64,000 nucleotides of DNA from Pseudomonas aylmerensis (GTDB lineage Bacteria > Pseudomonadota > Gammaproteobacteria > Pseudomonadales > Pseudomonadaceae): assembly GCF_001702265.1 (NCBI RefSeq), contig NZ_MAUE01000008.1:93882-157881 (forward strand), given 5' to 3'. Made by a program: the position numbers and the translations under genes. Below the pieces are notes generated by a model. It saw only the letters and a program-made list of their open reading frames with translations, searched no databases and was not told the DNA's origin. This document shows positions 1-8,575 of this stretch, piece by piece (positions within the stretch are counted from its first letter, which is position 1; each line of letters begins with the position of its first letter).

Positions 1-234
1 CCGATTGGCCTGCCGGTCAAGTTGCGCGTAGCTGATGCGCTGCCCCTGGCACACGGCGGCCGTGGCGTCGGGCGCCAGCGCCGCCTGCCTTTCGATAGCG
101 TGGTGCACACAGCCATGTCCCGGTGGGGCCGACGGGCCGCGCGCCCAGCGTTCGAACAGGTCCTGCTGTGCGACGGGCCAGTGCGCAAGCGCCTGTCGGC
201 AAAATTGCGATTTATCCTGTGGTGAAAACGTCAT
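1..234 (-). CDS. NRPS-like adenylation protein, N-terminus only (cut by window edge)
   Basis: An open frame runs from an ATG at 234-232 to the left edge (78 codons, no stop). The peptide starts MTFSPQDKSQF, continues with CVHHAIERQAALAPDATAAV and ends GQRISYAQLDRQANR. The HxxIExQAxxxPDxxAV then ISYAQLDxxANR pattern is the usual opening of an adenylation (AMP-binding) domain in non-ribosomal peptide synthetases. About 45 residues lie before that pattern, too short for a condensation domain, so the protein probably begins with an A domain. The product cannot be inferred from so little. It is transcribed away from the sigma-factor gene at 433. A stand-alone AMP-dependent ligase is the main alternative. 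Confidence 0.6.
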   Translation of the reverse strand, partial: MTFSPQDKSQFCRQALAHWPVAQQDLFERWARGPSAPPGHGCVHHAIERQAALAPDATAAVCQGQRISYAQLDRQANR

Positions 235-432
235 GGACACACCCTCTGCGGTTAACTGCCGACTGAGTGCCGACAGATACAAGGGTGGAGAGAGGGCAGT
301 GCCCGCGATTACAGGCCTACGAACAATACCGAAACGTATAAACCACATAGCGCAAGATTCTTTCGCACGCGGATGGAATAACCTACAGCGGCCGGCGTCT
401 ACCTCAGCACAACTGGCTAGACTCCCATTCCC

Positions 433-939
433 ATGCATGCACTCGACGAACAGTTACGTGAACTCATCCCCAGGTTGCGGCGTTTTGCCGTGTCCCTGAC
501 CCGTAACGCCAGCAGCGCCGACGACCTGGTGCAGTCGACCCTGGAACGGGCGATCACCCGCTGGGCCGACAAGCGCCTCGAAGGCGACGTGCGCGCGTGG
601 CTGTTTTCGATCCTCTATCGGCAGTTTCTCGATGCGCATCGACGCACCCGGCGTTACGCCCGCATGCTGGAGTTCTTTACCGGTCGGGATGATGCGCAGC
701 CGTCGGTGGAGCGCACGGTCATTGCCCAGTCGACCCTGCAAGCCTTCGATCAACTCAACACCGAACAGCGCGCCCTGCTGTTATGGGTGTCGGTGGAGGG
801 CTTGAGCTACAAGGAGGTCGCCGAGATTCTCGAGGTGCCGGTCGGCACGGTGATGTCGCGCCTGTCCCGCGCGCGCCAGGCCCTGCGCCAACTCAGCGAT
901 GGTGAAATAGCCAGCCCTTCCCTGCGGAGACTCAAATGA
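433..939 (+). CDS. ECF-subfamily RNA polymerase sigma factor
   Basis: 168 aa, normal for an ECF sigma factor with only regions 2 and 4. Region 2 lies at about residues 10-75 (SADDLVQSTLERA, then AWLFSILYRQFLDAHRR). Region 4 lies at about 108-152, with the helix-turn-helix LSYKEVAEILEVPVGTVMSR followed by LSRARQAL. The start is the first of two overlapping ATGs in ATGCATGCA. The stop overlaps the next start (ATGA, 936-939), so the pair is translationally coupled to its presumed anti-sigma factor. No TonB receptor or FecR-type partner is present, so it is not an obvious iron-starvation sigma. Targets are unknown; the neighbouring pilus operon or the NRPS gene are possibilities by position only. 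Confidence 0.9.
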   Translation: MHALDEQLRELIPRLRRFAVSLTRNASSADDLVQSTLERAITRWADKRLEGDVRAWLFSILYRQFLDAHRRTRRYARMLEFFTGRDDAQPSVERTVIAQSTLQAFDQLNTEQRALLLWVSVEGLSYKEVAEILEVPVGTVMSRLSRARQALRQLSDGEIASPSLRRLK

Positions 940-1673
940 TCAGCCTGCCCCCCAGCGAACGCGATTTGCACGCCTACGTCGATCACCAGCTCCTGGAGAG
1001 CGATCGCCGTGTCCTTGAAACCTGGCTGGCGGCACACCCCGACGTCGCGGCCCAGGTCCACGCCTGGCAACAGGATGCGCAATTGCTGCGCGCGTCCCTC
1101 GGCGGGGCCCTGCAACAGCCGGCCAACCCTGACCTGGACCCCGCGCTGATCCGCCAGCGCATCCAGCAGCGCTCGCGCCGCCATTGGGCCACGGCGGCAG
1201 TGCTGCTGGTGGCCGTCAGCCTCGGCGGGGTCGGCGGCTGGCAGGCGCGCGAAGCCACCCAGCCGCCGTTGCTGCCGATGGCCGATGCGATGCAGGCGTT
1301 CCGTCTGTTTGCCCAGGACGGCATCATGCCCGCCGACTATAACGTCCAGGACGGCGGCAACATGCAGGCCTGGCTGGACCGCTACTTCAACCAGGCCCAC
1401 CGCCTGCCCGACTTGAGCGCCGCAGGCTTCACCCCCGTCAGCGGGCGCCTGCTGACTACCGAGCAAGGCGCGGCGGCCATGGTGCTGTACCAGGACGCGC
1501 AAGGCCGGCGTATCAGTTTCTATATCCGCCCACCGGGTCCGGAAAACGGCTTCTTGCCGCGTGGCAGTCGCAGCGCGGATGGGCTGCAGGCGCAGTACTG
1601 GTCCGGCGCCGGCTACAACTACGCAGTGGTCAGCCCGGCGGACCAGCCCGCGCCGCCGCTGCTGAAGTTCTAG
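936..1673 (+). CDS. Membrane anti-sigma factor
   Basis: 245 aa. The first 80 residues form an acidic/helical cytoplasmic part beginning ERDLHAYVDHQLLESDRR, typical of anti-sigma domains that bind ECF sigma factors. One transmembrane helix (about residues 84-103, HWATAAVLLVAVSLGG) separates it from a periplasmic domain of roughly 140 residues. No HxxxCxxC zinc motif is present, so it is not a ZAS-type zinc anti-sigma. It overlaps the sigma gene by 4 bp. Its stop codon (TAG, 1671-1673) overlaps the stop of the convergent pilus tip gene in a shared CTAG, with no intervening terminator. Confidence 0.82.
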   Translation: MISLPPSERDLHAYVDHQLLESDRRVLETWLAAHPDVAAQVHAWQQDAQLLRASLGGALQQPANPDLDPALIRQRIQQRSRRHWATAAVLLVAVSLGGVGGWQAREATQPPLLPMADAMQAFRLFAQDGIMPADYNVQDGGNMQAWLDRYFNQAHRLPDLSAAGFTPVSGRLLTTEQGAAAMVLYQDAQGRRISFYIRPPGPENGFLPRGSRSADGLQAQYWSGAGYNYAVVSPADQPAPPLLKF

Positions 1674-2644
1674 AAGCCGACGTCGAGGATCACGTTATCC
1701 GTATAGGTGCCGGCCGGGGGTGTGGTCTGGTCGGTGTAGATCCTGGCGTTGTAGTTGAACACCTGGGCACCGTTGCTGCCCATGCCCTTGCCGGGGTTGA
1801 CCTCGGCGCTGGTACTCGCGCGGCGCGCGGCGCCGACACTGCCCCACACGGTGGTGCCGGCACTCTGGAAGATGTCGTAGGACAGATAATTGGCCCCTGA
1901 AACCATCCGCCGCCGTCCGGCATTGGCGTTCTGGCCAGGGTCGAGCCCCACCGTGTAGGCGCTGCCCTTGGTGCAGGAAATGTTGATGGTCTGGTTGACC
2001 GTGCCGAAGGCACTCACCACCGGCGCGCCACCGAAGCTGATATTCGGCGCGGTGATCGTGCAGTCGTTGGTGACGGTCATGTTCACCGTCAAGGTGGTCG
2101 TCCCCGAATTGGTATCGCGCCCGAGGCAGATGCCCAGCGCGCCAATGCCAGAGCAGTAGCTCCAATCCCAGAAGATGCTCAGGGTTTCGGTATAGATCCC
2201 CGCCGCAACGTTACTGCCGGTAATCGTCCCCAGGTACAGCGGCACCGTCTTGGGCGTAGAGCCCCCCAACAAGCCGAGCAGGTCAATGATGCCGTTGCGC
2301 GCGAAGTCATACTGGACACCACGGGTGATTAGATACGCAGCACCGGTATTGTTGGTCGCGTACAGGTTGTAGCCGATCACATCGCCGGTGGGGCCGACCA
2401 TGCCGGCCGTTGAGGACGTGATGGTGGCGTAGAAGTGGTCATTGGTGGTGAGCAGCGACAACAGCGAACCGGTACAGCGCAACCCGCCGTTGGTGGTCGA
2501 AGTAGATTGCGTGGTGGTGCGCACCAGGATCGAACTCACCGGGCCGAACCCGGCCGCATTGGTCGCCACCACCGAACACAACGCCTGAACCTGGGACGCC
2601 AACCCGCTCAACACCAACCCCGCTACCACACCCCGCACTTTCAC
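1670..2644 (-). CDS. SCPU-domain tip adhesin-like pilus protein (CsuE-like)
   Basis: 324 aa, last gene of the chaperone-usher operon. A signal peptide (MKVRGVVAGLVLSGLASQVQA) is followed by two tandem spore-coat-U (SCPU) domains. The first spans about residues 22-165. The second spans about 185-324, starting CTITAPNISFGG and ending in the donor-strand pattern PAGTYTDNVILDVGF. Two-domain SCPU proteins encoded after the usher are tip adhesins in the archaic Csu family, the first domain being the adhesive one. It follows the usher stop by 16 bp. The assignment as tip rests on gene order and domain count; binding target unknown. Confidence 0.85.
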   Translation of the reverse strand: MKVRGVVAGLVLSGLASQVQALCSVVATNAAGFGPVSSILVRTTTQSTSTTNGGLRCTGSLLSLLTTNDHFYATITSSTAGMVGPTGDVIGYNLYATNNTGAAYLITRGVQYDFARNGIIDLLGLLGGSTPKTVPLYLGTITGSNVAAGIYTETLSIFWDWSYCSGIGALGICLGRDTNSGTTTLTVNMTVTNDCTITAPNISFGGAPVVSAFGTVNQTINISCTKGSAYTVGLDPGQNANAGRRRMVSGANYLSYDIFQSAGTTVWGSVGAARRASTSAEVNPGKGMGSNGAQVFNYNARIYTDQTTPPAGTYTDNVILDVGF

Positions 2645-2660
2645 CCGACACCTCCTGTGC

Positions 2661-5009
2661 CTATCGACAAACCAATGGCCCGATCATCGGCACCTGCTCG
2701 CTGGATTCCGGCAGGGCAAACTGCACCTGGCAACTGGCGCCGCCGCCCAGGGTCACGCGCAAGGTGTTCTGCGCCGCCAACCGGTCGAGGTACACCAAGC
2801 CATCCCAGCCCACCACCGCCGCCACGCCGCTCTGCTCATGCAACACAGTCGCGCCCAGCGGCAACGGCGTATTGTGTTCATCCACCAGTTCAATGCTGGC
2901 GGCGTTGATCCGGGTCAGCGGAAACTCCAGCAGATAGCCGCTGCCGCGACGCACCGCCACCCGTTGCTCCACCGATGGGCTCAACACGTTGGCCGGCAAG
3001 TTCAGCGGATCGATTTCATATTTGCCGCGGTAATAACCGCTGCTCCACGGCACCAGCAGGCGGCCGCTCTGGTCGGTTTCGCCGACCAGTTGGTTTTCAT
3101 AACGCACCGGGACCTTGGCGTAGCCGTCGGTACTCACCACCACAAAGGCATCGTTGATCCGGTTGGCCGCAAACACATGCTTGTCCATCCACACCAGCGA
3201 GCCGCTGGCGTCGGCCCAGCGAGTTTCGGCGTCGCTGCTGCCGTAGACGCCGGCCTGCAATTGCACCGACTGCAGGCGCCAGGTCAGATCGGCCTGGCGG
3301 TAATCCGGGCCCTGGCCATGTGCGTAGCCGAGGTTGTAGCCCACGCCGCCGGGGCCCGGCACCGCACGACTGAAATTGACCCGCTGGCGATTCTCGCCGG
3401 AGGTGCTGCGCTCCATGCTCATGCTCAGGCTGCCATCGAGGTCGAACGGGATCACGACTTGGGCCTGCACCGCCCAGTTGCTGTCGCCGATCTCGCGGTT
3501 GGCCGACAAGTAAAAGCTGCTGTTGCCCCACAGCGGGCGGTTCCAGGTCAGGTTGAGCAAGCGCGTGCGCGAATCATCGGCGGCGCGGATATCAAAATAA
3601 CCGGCGCCCAGGCTGCCCCAGCTGTCGAGGTTGAGGCTGGCAGTGACCTGCTCGCTGCGCTTGCTCAAACTGATGTAGGGCGAGTCGATCACGGTGAGGT
3701 CGGCATACTGCGCATGCCGTTCCAGCCGTTGGTACGAGAGGCTGTAGCGCTGGCTGCTGTATTGATAGCCGAGGCTGACTTGCTGGCCCTCGCGCCCGTC
3801 GAAACGGCTCTGGCTGACCGCACTGTTGAGCACGCCAAACGAGCCGAGCCGTACGTTGCCGCCAACGCCGCCCAGGGTCAGGTCATTGGAAGCTTCGGCG
3901 TGGCTTTCCAGGGTGAACACATCGCTGACGCCATACCGCAGGCTGCCGGAGGTGACACCCTGGCCATAGCGAAAATCCTGCTGCGCGTAGTCGCGGCGCA
4001 AGGTACCGGCAGCCACCGAGAAGTCCGACAGGCCCTTTTGCAGCAGGCTGCTGGTGACATAGAACGGCACCGTGGTGGACACCTGCCGGCCAAGGGCGTC
4101 GGTGGTCACCACCACCGCCTCGCCCGCACCGTTGATGAACGGGATATTGGTCAGGGTGTAGGGCCCCGGCTGCACGTTGTCGCTGGACGACTTGAAGCCA
4201 TTGATAAACAGGTCCACCGAAGACGGCACCGCCGCCTCGCCGGCGAACTGCGGCAAGGGGTAGGTCACCAGGTCCGGGCGCACGCCGAAATCGCGCGACA
4301 GCTGCACACCGCCCAGGCGCACCGAATTGCTCCACGGCAAGGCGCCGCTGACCAGGTCGCCGGCCTCGTAGGTCAATAGGCTTTCATCGTCCGAATAGCG
4401 CCAGGTGGTGTCATAGCGCAGGTAGCCGTTGTCCAGCCCATTGCCGGCGTTCGCGCCGAAACTGCGGCGGTATTGCCCGGTGTTGGAGACGGTGCCCCAG
4501 GTGTCGAACACTCGCACTTCGTTCCAGGCAGCGAGGTAGGTGCCGGCCTCATCGGTGTCGTTCAGGTACAGGTCATAGTTGAGCATCGCGCCGAAGCTGG
4601 TCATCGCCTCGGTGCGCGGGTACGCCTTGCGGTTGCCGAGGAACTGCGCCGGCAGCCAGTCCGGCGGCACGCTCAAGAGCAGGCGCTGGCCCTGGCTGTC
4701 GTATTCGCTGTGCAGCCCCGGCAACTGGTCCAGGGCCACTTCGGCGGACACCGAGGCGGGCAGTTTCATGCCGATCGCCTGCAGGTCAGCGGCGGGCATG
4801 TACAGCTGCCCCGCCCGCTGTTCGACCACGATGACCTTGCCGGTGTCCATCTGGTTGACCAGCAATTGCAGGTACAGCTGGGCATCGGGCATGGCCTCCA
4901 GGCTGGTGGGCGGTGGCGGCAGCTCACCGGCATCGACCCGCGGGATAAACACCAGACAGCAACACCCCATGGCGATCCATCGCACTGTTTGGATACAACG
5001 AGCCGACAC
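2661..5009 (-). CDS. Outer-membrane fimbrial usher (CsuD-like)
   Basis: 782 aa. A signal peptide is followed by a short usher N-domain (LYLQLLVNQMDTGKVIVVEQ). The PapC-like beta-barrel region contains the usher signatures YDLYLN and GAGEAVVVTTDALGRQ. The C-terminal domains (SGYLLEFPL, GATVLHEQSG, QVQFALPES) end in a Cys-containing tail. It would form the pore that accepts chaperone-subunit complexes and assembles the pilus. The length is a little short compared with classical FimD-type ushers, as expected for the archaic family. It lies 19 bp downstream of the chaperone and 16 bp upstream of the tip gene. Confidence 0.93.
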   Translation of the reverse strand: MSARCIQTVRWIAMGCCCLVFIPRVDAGELPPPPTSLEAMPDAQLYLQLLVNQMDTGKVIVVEQRAGQLYMPAADLQAIGMKLPASVSAEVALDQLPGLHSEYDSQGQRLLLSVPPDWLPAQFLGNRKAYPRTEAMTSFGAMLNYDLYLNDTDEAGTYLAAWNEVRVFDTWGTVSNTGQYRRSFGANAGNGLDNGYLRYDTTWRYSDDESLLTYEAGDLVSGALPWSNSVRLGGVQLSRDFGVRPDLVTYPLPQFAGEAAVPSSVDLFINGFKSSSDNVQPGPYTLTNIPFINGAGEAVVVTTDALGRQVSTTVPFYVTSSLLQKGLSDFSVAAGTLRRDYAQQDFRYGQGVTSGSLRYGVSDVFTLESHAEASNDLTLGGVGGNVRLGSFGVLNSAVSQSRFDGREGQQVSLGYQYSSQRYSLSYQRLERHAQYADLTVIDSPYISLSKRSEQVTASLNLDSWGSLGAGYFDIRAADDSRTRLLNLTWNRPLWGNSSFYLSANREIGDSNWAVQAQVVIPFDLDGSLSMSMERSTSGENRQRVNFSRAVPGPGGVGYNLGYAHGQGPDYRQADLTWRLQSVQLQAGVYGSSDAETRWADASGSLVWMDKHVFAANRINDAFVVVSTDGYAKVPVRYENQLVGETDQSGRLLVPWSSGYYRGKYEIDPLNLPANVLSPSVEQRVAVRRGSGYLLEFPLTRINAASIELVDEHNTPLPLGATVLHEQSGVAAVVGWDGLVYLDRLAAQNTLRVTLGGGASCQVQFALPESSEQVPMIGPLVCR

Positions 5010-5028
5010 TCAGCTCACTCCCTGTCTT

Positions 5029-5805
5029 TTACGGGCCGGGCTTGACGCTCTGTACCGTCGGCGCACCGTTGACTTTAAGCAGTAACTCCTGGCCACTGGC
5101 CAAGGGTTCCGGCACTGGCCAGCGCATGGTTGCGCCCGGCAACACGTAGCCCATCAGGCCCTCGGTCACCGGTCGGTTCTGGCCACCTTGCTTCACGGCC
5201 ACATCCGTCAGCCGTGCATGCACCGCGCCCTGGTTGCGAATCTCGATATAGGAGCGTCCGCCCTCGGCCACTTTGCGCCAGGTCAGGTCCGGCACGCCGG
5301 CGCCCTTGGGGTCGCGCTGGCGCGTCAGGTCTTCCTTGCTCCACAGCCCCGCGCCGTAGGCGAACAGCGGCACCGAGTAACGCATCTGGAACTGGATCGA
5401 CGCGGCCGTCTTGCCATCCTCGGCGCCCGGCTGCCGGGGCGCGGGGATCTCATCGATGATGATGCGATACGCCAACTCCTGGCCCGGTGGCACGTCCTTG
5501 GTACGGGTCAGGCGCACCAGTTGTTTCTGTCCCGGTTCGATACGGGCCACCGGCGGGCTGCCGATCACATCACGCTGGTTCTGGTACTGATCATCGAAAC
5601 CGTTCTGGCGCCAGGCAAACACGCGGACCTGCAGGTTGGCGGTTTCAGTACCACGGTTTTCCAACCACAGTGCACTGGCCTGTTGATCAGCCTCCAGCAC
5701 CGGGTCGATGGGCCAGATCAGCACCGAGCTGGCGGCCTGCACCTGGCTTGCGCCCAGCAGGGCCATGGCCAGCAGCCCTTGACGCAGGGACGGGGGTAAA
5801 CACAT
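5029..5805 (-). CDS. Periplasmic pilus chaperone (CsuC-like)
   Basis: About 258 aa. After the signal peptide (ending ASQVQA) the Ig-like fold starts SSVLIWPIDPVLEADQQASA. It carries the chaperone features ALWLENRGTE, the basic G1-strand region PGQKQLVRLTR and YRIIIDEIP. It should hold SCPU subunits by donor-strand complementation and deliver them to the usher. A TTG six bases further upstream (5811) is closer to the AGGAG-type ribosome site than the ATG at 5805, so the start is uncertain by two codons. The gene sits between the last minor subunit and the usher, as in csu operons. Confidence 0.92.
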   Translation of the reverse strand: MCLPPSLRQGLLAMALLGASQVQAASSVLIWPIDPVLEADQQASALWLENRGTETANLQVRVFAWRQNGFDDQYQNQRDVIGSPPVARIEPGQKQLVRLTRTKDVPPGQELAYRIIIDEIPAPRQPGAEDGKTAASIQFQMRYSVPLFAYGAGLWSKEDLTRQRDPKGAGVPDLTWRKVAEGGRSYIEIRNQGAVHARLTDVAVKQGGQNRPVTEGLMGYVLPGATMRWPVPEPLASGQELLLKVNGAPTVQSVKPGP

Positions 5806-5853
5806 AGGCAAGCTCTGCTCCTTAGATTGAAAACCACTTCAATTCACATGTCC

Positions 5854-6354
5854 CTAGAAGGTCAGCTGGACCTGCACCACATCGCTGTAGGTCCCCGCCG
5901 GCTGATTCCCCGGCAGCACCACCCGGCCGTAGATCGGCAGCGTGATGTTGTTCGCATTGCTGTAGGCCACATTCACGCTCTGGCTGATCCCCAGCGCCTG
6001 GCTGAACCCCGCATCGCGGTAGAGCTGATAGGCCACCTGCGCCGTGCCGCTGTTGAGCTTGAGGTGCCGGCCGCTGCTGTTGTTCTGCCCACCGTCCACG
6101 CTCATGGCCAGGGTCACGCCGGGCGTGCATTGCAACTGCACACTGCTGGCCAGCGCAGTCGACACCGTGCTGGTGGACAACGCCGAATAGCTGCCGTACG
6201 TGAGGTTGCCGTAATTGCTGCCACCGCCGACCACCAGGCAGCCGGCAATGATGCTGGCGCTGACCTGGAAACTCGTACCGGTGACCGCCGCCAGTGGCAG
6301 CGGCACGCTGCACGCACAGGCCAGCAGCACAGCGACGCATCCATGCCCGGCCAT
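5854..6354 (-). CDS. SCPU-domain pilus subunit
   Basis: 166 aa, signal peptide followed by one SCPU domain. Features are the A-strand SFQVSASIIAGCLVVGGG, a second Cys in SVQLQCTPGVTLAMSVDGG, the YQLYRDAGF motif and a C-terminal PAGTYSDVVQVQLTF strand. The two conserved cysteines should form the SCPU disulfide. It begins 6 bp after the stop of the upstream subunit and precedes the chaperone, the position of CsuB in the Acinetobacter archetype. Probably a minor or adaptor pilin; its exact place in the fibre cannot be read from sequence. Confidence 0.88.
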   Translation of the reverse strand: MAGHGCVAVLLACACSVPLPLAAVTGTSFQVSASIIAGCLVVGGGSNYGNLTYGSYSALSTSTVSTALASSVQLQCTPGVTLAMSVDGGQNNSSGRHLKLNSGTAQVAYQLYRDAGFSQALGISQSVNVAYSNANNITLPIYGRVVLPGNQPAGTYSDVVQVQLTF

Positions 6355-6359
6355 CGCAC

Positions 6360-6896
6360 TCAGAAGCTCAATTGCACGGCAATGGTGTCGGTGTAGGTGC
6401 CCGCCGGCAGCCCGGCTTTACCCACCGCCTTGCCCCACAGGTTGATGGTCTGCGCTGCGCCCGTGCTGGCCGCCAGGTTGATCACGCCATTGGCCGCCAG
6501 GAGATTGTTGAAGCCCGAGTCGGTGTAGAGATCGTAGGGCACGAAGTTGGCCACGCCGTCATACAGCGCGCGGGTGCCGCCGGTGGACTGGCCGTCGTGC
6601 AGGCCGCCCTGGATGGTCACCGTGGGCGTGGTGCCGGACGAACATTGGATCGACACCGCGCCGCCGCCGGCTGCCACCAGTTGTGTGCCGGTCTGCGTGA
6701 ACAGGCTGGTGGTGGTGCCGAAGTTCAGGCTACCGAAGTTCAGGTTGGTGGTACCCGCACCGCCGTTGACCAGGCAACTGCTGGTCAGGATCAGGCTGGA
6801 GCTGATCTGCCCGGTCACGGTGGTGGCGGCCTGCGCACCGGCGGCCAGGGCCAGGCCCAGAACAGGTACAGCGAGACGCAAAGCGAGTGATTGCAT
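6360..6896 (-). CDS. SCPU-domain pilus subunit
   Basis: 178 aa from the ATG at 6896, which has an AGAGGA ribosome site about 8 bases upstream; an in-frame start at 6923 would overlap the previous gene and is less likely. A signal peptide (ending AAGAQA) is followed by ISSSLILTSSCLVNGGAG, then VSIQCSSGTTPTVTIQGG, YDLYTDSGF and PAGTYTDTIAVQLSF. These are the conserved Cys pair, the central turn and the donor/edge strand of an SCPU pilin. The very regular Ser/Thr/Gly-rich composition resembles main shaft subunits, but which of the paralogues is the major pilin is not decidable here. Confidence 0.88.
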   Translation of the reverse strand: MQSLALRLAVPVLGLALAAGAQAATTVTGQISSSLILTSSCLVNGGAGTTNLNFGSLNFGTTTSLFTQTGTQLVAAGGGAVSIQCSSGTTPTVTIQGGLHDGQSTGGTRALYDGVANFVPYDLYTDSGFNNLLAANGVINLAASTGAAQTINLWGKAVGKAGLPAGTYTDTIAVQLSF

Positions 6897-6916
6897 GGTG
6901 CTTTTCCTCTGTTGAG

Positions 6917-7441
6917 TTACCAATCCAGCGTGACCGTCAGGGTGTCGCGGTAGGTGCCCGCGGGAAGTGCGCTGGTATTCGCCACCACCGCGCCATAGAC
7001 CGGGATCGGTCCCAGGCTGCCGGCGCTGACGGCGAAATTGCGTTGCTGGCCAATGCGATAGATGTCCGTCCCGGCGGCATCGGCCGTGAGTCGATAGGGA
7101 ATAGTCTGGCGGCCATTGCTCAGGCGCCGGGTGGTGCCGTCACCGTTGACGCCACCGTCGATGGTCACGGTAAAGCCGCGCACCGAGGCATTGCAGGTGA
7201 CTTGCAGCGCCCCGCCATTGCCCTCGACATTGGCGTTGAGCGGGCGGGTCCAGGTCGGGCCCTGATTGCCGAAATCGAGTTGGCCCAGGTTGGCAGGCAG
7301 GTCCTGGGCACCGGCGCTCACCTGGCAGGCCGGCAGGATCACCAGCCGCGCCTGGATGCTGCCGGTGACGACCGCCTCGGCATCCCCCGCAACCAACAAC
7401 AGGGGGCTGAGCAACAGCGCGGTACAGGTGAAGTGCTTCAT
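6917..7441 (-). CDS. SCPU-domain pilus subunit
   Basis: 174 aa, signal peptide then one SCPU domain: IQARLVILPACQVSAGAQ, GQLDFGNQGP, LQVTCNASVRGFTVTIDGGV, PYRLTADAAG and PAGTYRDTLTVTLDW. The LDFG motif before the second half is typical of the family. It is separated by 20 bp from the next subunit downstream and by about 100 bp from the one upstream. Function inferred as a structural pilin of the same fibre. Confidence 0.88.
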   Translation of the reverse strand: MKHFTCTALLLSPLLLVAGDAEAVVTGSIQARLVILPACQVSAGAQDLPANLGQLDFGNQGPTWTRPLNANVEGNGGALQVTCNASVRGFTVTIDGGVNGDGTTRRLSNGRQTIPYRLTADAAGTDIYRIGQQRNFAVSAGSLGPIPVYGAVVANTSALPAGTYRDTLTVTLDW

Positions 7442-7542
7442 ATCGATCCCACTTCCATCAGGATAAAACCAGTTGGCCGCCCAACCTTGGGCGACATTCC
7501 TTTACCTGCCGAGTCCACCCGGCAGTCACTGCACAAAAATGC

Positions 7543-8067
7543 TTACCAGGTCACCGTGACCTTCACCACGTCGCTGTAGCGACTCACTGCGGGGATTTGA
7601 GCCAGGGGTTCGATGCGCGCATACAGCGGCAACTCCACCGAGCCACTGTCGGGCACCGTGCCGCTCACTGTCTCATTGACTGGCAATGCCACGCGTCGGG
7701 CGGCATCGCGGTAAAGACGATAGGGAATCGGCGAGGCATGCCGCTCGCCGGCCAGGTAGCGCACCTCGCCGATGCCGCCATGCAGGCCGCCGTCGATACG
7801 CACTTGATAAGGGGTGTCGGGGTTGCATTCCAGGCGTGGCTGGCGCGTGCTGGTCAGCGCAGCGCTCAAGGGGCCGGCGGGGTTGTCGAGACGGGCGGTG
7901 CTGCCGAAATCGAGCACACCGAGTTGCTCGATCCCCGCGTCACGCGTCAGACCGACCAACTGGCAGCCACGCATCACATTGACGCGCACCTCCACCTGCA
8001 ATTGTGTGGCCAACGCTTGTGCGCTGCACAGCGTGCCTACGATGGCCAAAACCATAGATCCATTCAC
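7543..8067 (-). CDS. SCPU-domain pilus subunit
   Basis: 174 aa from a GTG at 8067 with an AAAGGA-like site upstream; an ATG four codons in (8055) is an alternative start. Signal peptide ending AQALA, then VEVRVNVMRGCQLVGL, GVLDFGSTARL, PRLECNPDTPYQVRIDGG, PYRLYRDAAR and SRYSDVVKVTVTW. All SCPU landmarks are present. It lies between the 87-aa mini subunit and the remaining subunits, with about 100-bp gaps on both sides, more than elsewhere in the operon, so internal promoters are possible. Confidence 0.87.
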   Translation of the reverse strand: MNGSMVLAIVGTLCSAQALATQLQVEVRVNVMRGCQLVGLTRDAGIEQLGVLDFGSTARLDNPAGPLSAALTSTRQPRLECNPDTPYQVRIDGGLHGGIGEVRYLAGERHASPIPYRLYRDAARRVALPVNETVSGTVPDSGSVELPLYARIEPLAQIPAVSRYSDVVKVTVTW

Positions 8068-8172
8068 GGCCTCAATCCTTTTGAGGAATGGCGTACCAGG
8101 ATCAGGTTAGCAGTGGAGGGCAAAGCTGCCAGTCGCGTCAGAAATACGACTGTCAAAAATGTTGTACGTTTG

Positions 8173-8436
8173 TTACCAGTTCAGCGTCACCAAGGTGCGC
8201 GGGCTGCCATCTTCCTGGGGGGCCTGCTCGGTGCTGACGGTAAATTCGGTGGAGCTGTCGGAGGCAGTGCTGCAGCGCACGAGCGGGCGGCTCGCAGCGC
8301 TGCCCGGGCTGACTTCACAGCCGGCAGTGATCACCAACTGCGCGCTGATTTGCCCGCTGCTGACCACCGCCTGCGCAGGGTTGACCCACAGGCAGCAGGC
8401 GCCCACGACCAGCAAGAGGCGATGGATGACGAACAT
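8173..8436 (-). CDS. Truncated or minimal SCPU-type subunit, first gene of the pilus operon
   Basis: 87 aa from the ATG at 8436. It has a signal peptide (MFVIHRLLLVVGACCLWVNP, then AQA), an intact first strand and cysteine (SSGQISAQLVITAGCEVSPG) and a second Cys (LVRCSTASDSSTEFTVST). It ends TLVTLNW, the same kind of ending as its full-size paralogues. The middle of the domain (LDFG region, YRLYRDA and the PAGTYSD turn) is absent, making it about half the usual length. The frame is intact, with both cysteines kept and a plausible signal peptide. It could be a decayed pilin, or a functional small subunit such as a terminator or initiator. Confidence 0.65.
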   Translation of the reverse strand: MFVIHRLLLVVGACCLWVNPAQAVVSSGQISAQLVITAGCEVSPGSAASRPLVRCSTASDSSTEFTVSTEQAPQEDGSPRTLVTLNW

Positions 8437-8575
8437 GAATGACCTTGAGGAAACCGCGAGGCAGGAAACGCCGCCAAGGATATCCGAGATGGCTATGTGC
8501 CTGCATCGATTTCGGCGCTCAGCCGACGCGCGGTGACCGGTCTCTTTTTGAGATCGCTGGCCGCCACATTTTGTA
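8437..8575. promoter_or_regulatory. Divergent promoter region between pilus operon and ZapE-like gene
   Basis: 139 bp between two divergently transcribed genes. It must hold the pilus operon promoter on the minus strand and the ATPase promoter on the plus strand. No clear palindromic operator was found by eye. Confidence 0.4.

Noticed and set aside
1..1673. Pyoverdine-type regulation of the NRPS gene by the ECF sigma factor
   Set aside because: Only 78 codons of the NRPS-like gene are visible and no iron box or TonB receptor is present; the link cannot be supported.
2838..4379. 513-aa plus-strand frame inside the usher gene
   Set aside because: Antisense shadow; the minus-strand usher is a complete family member.
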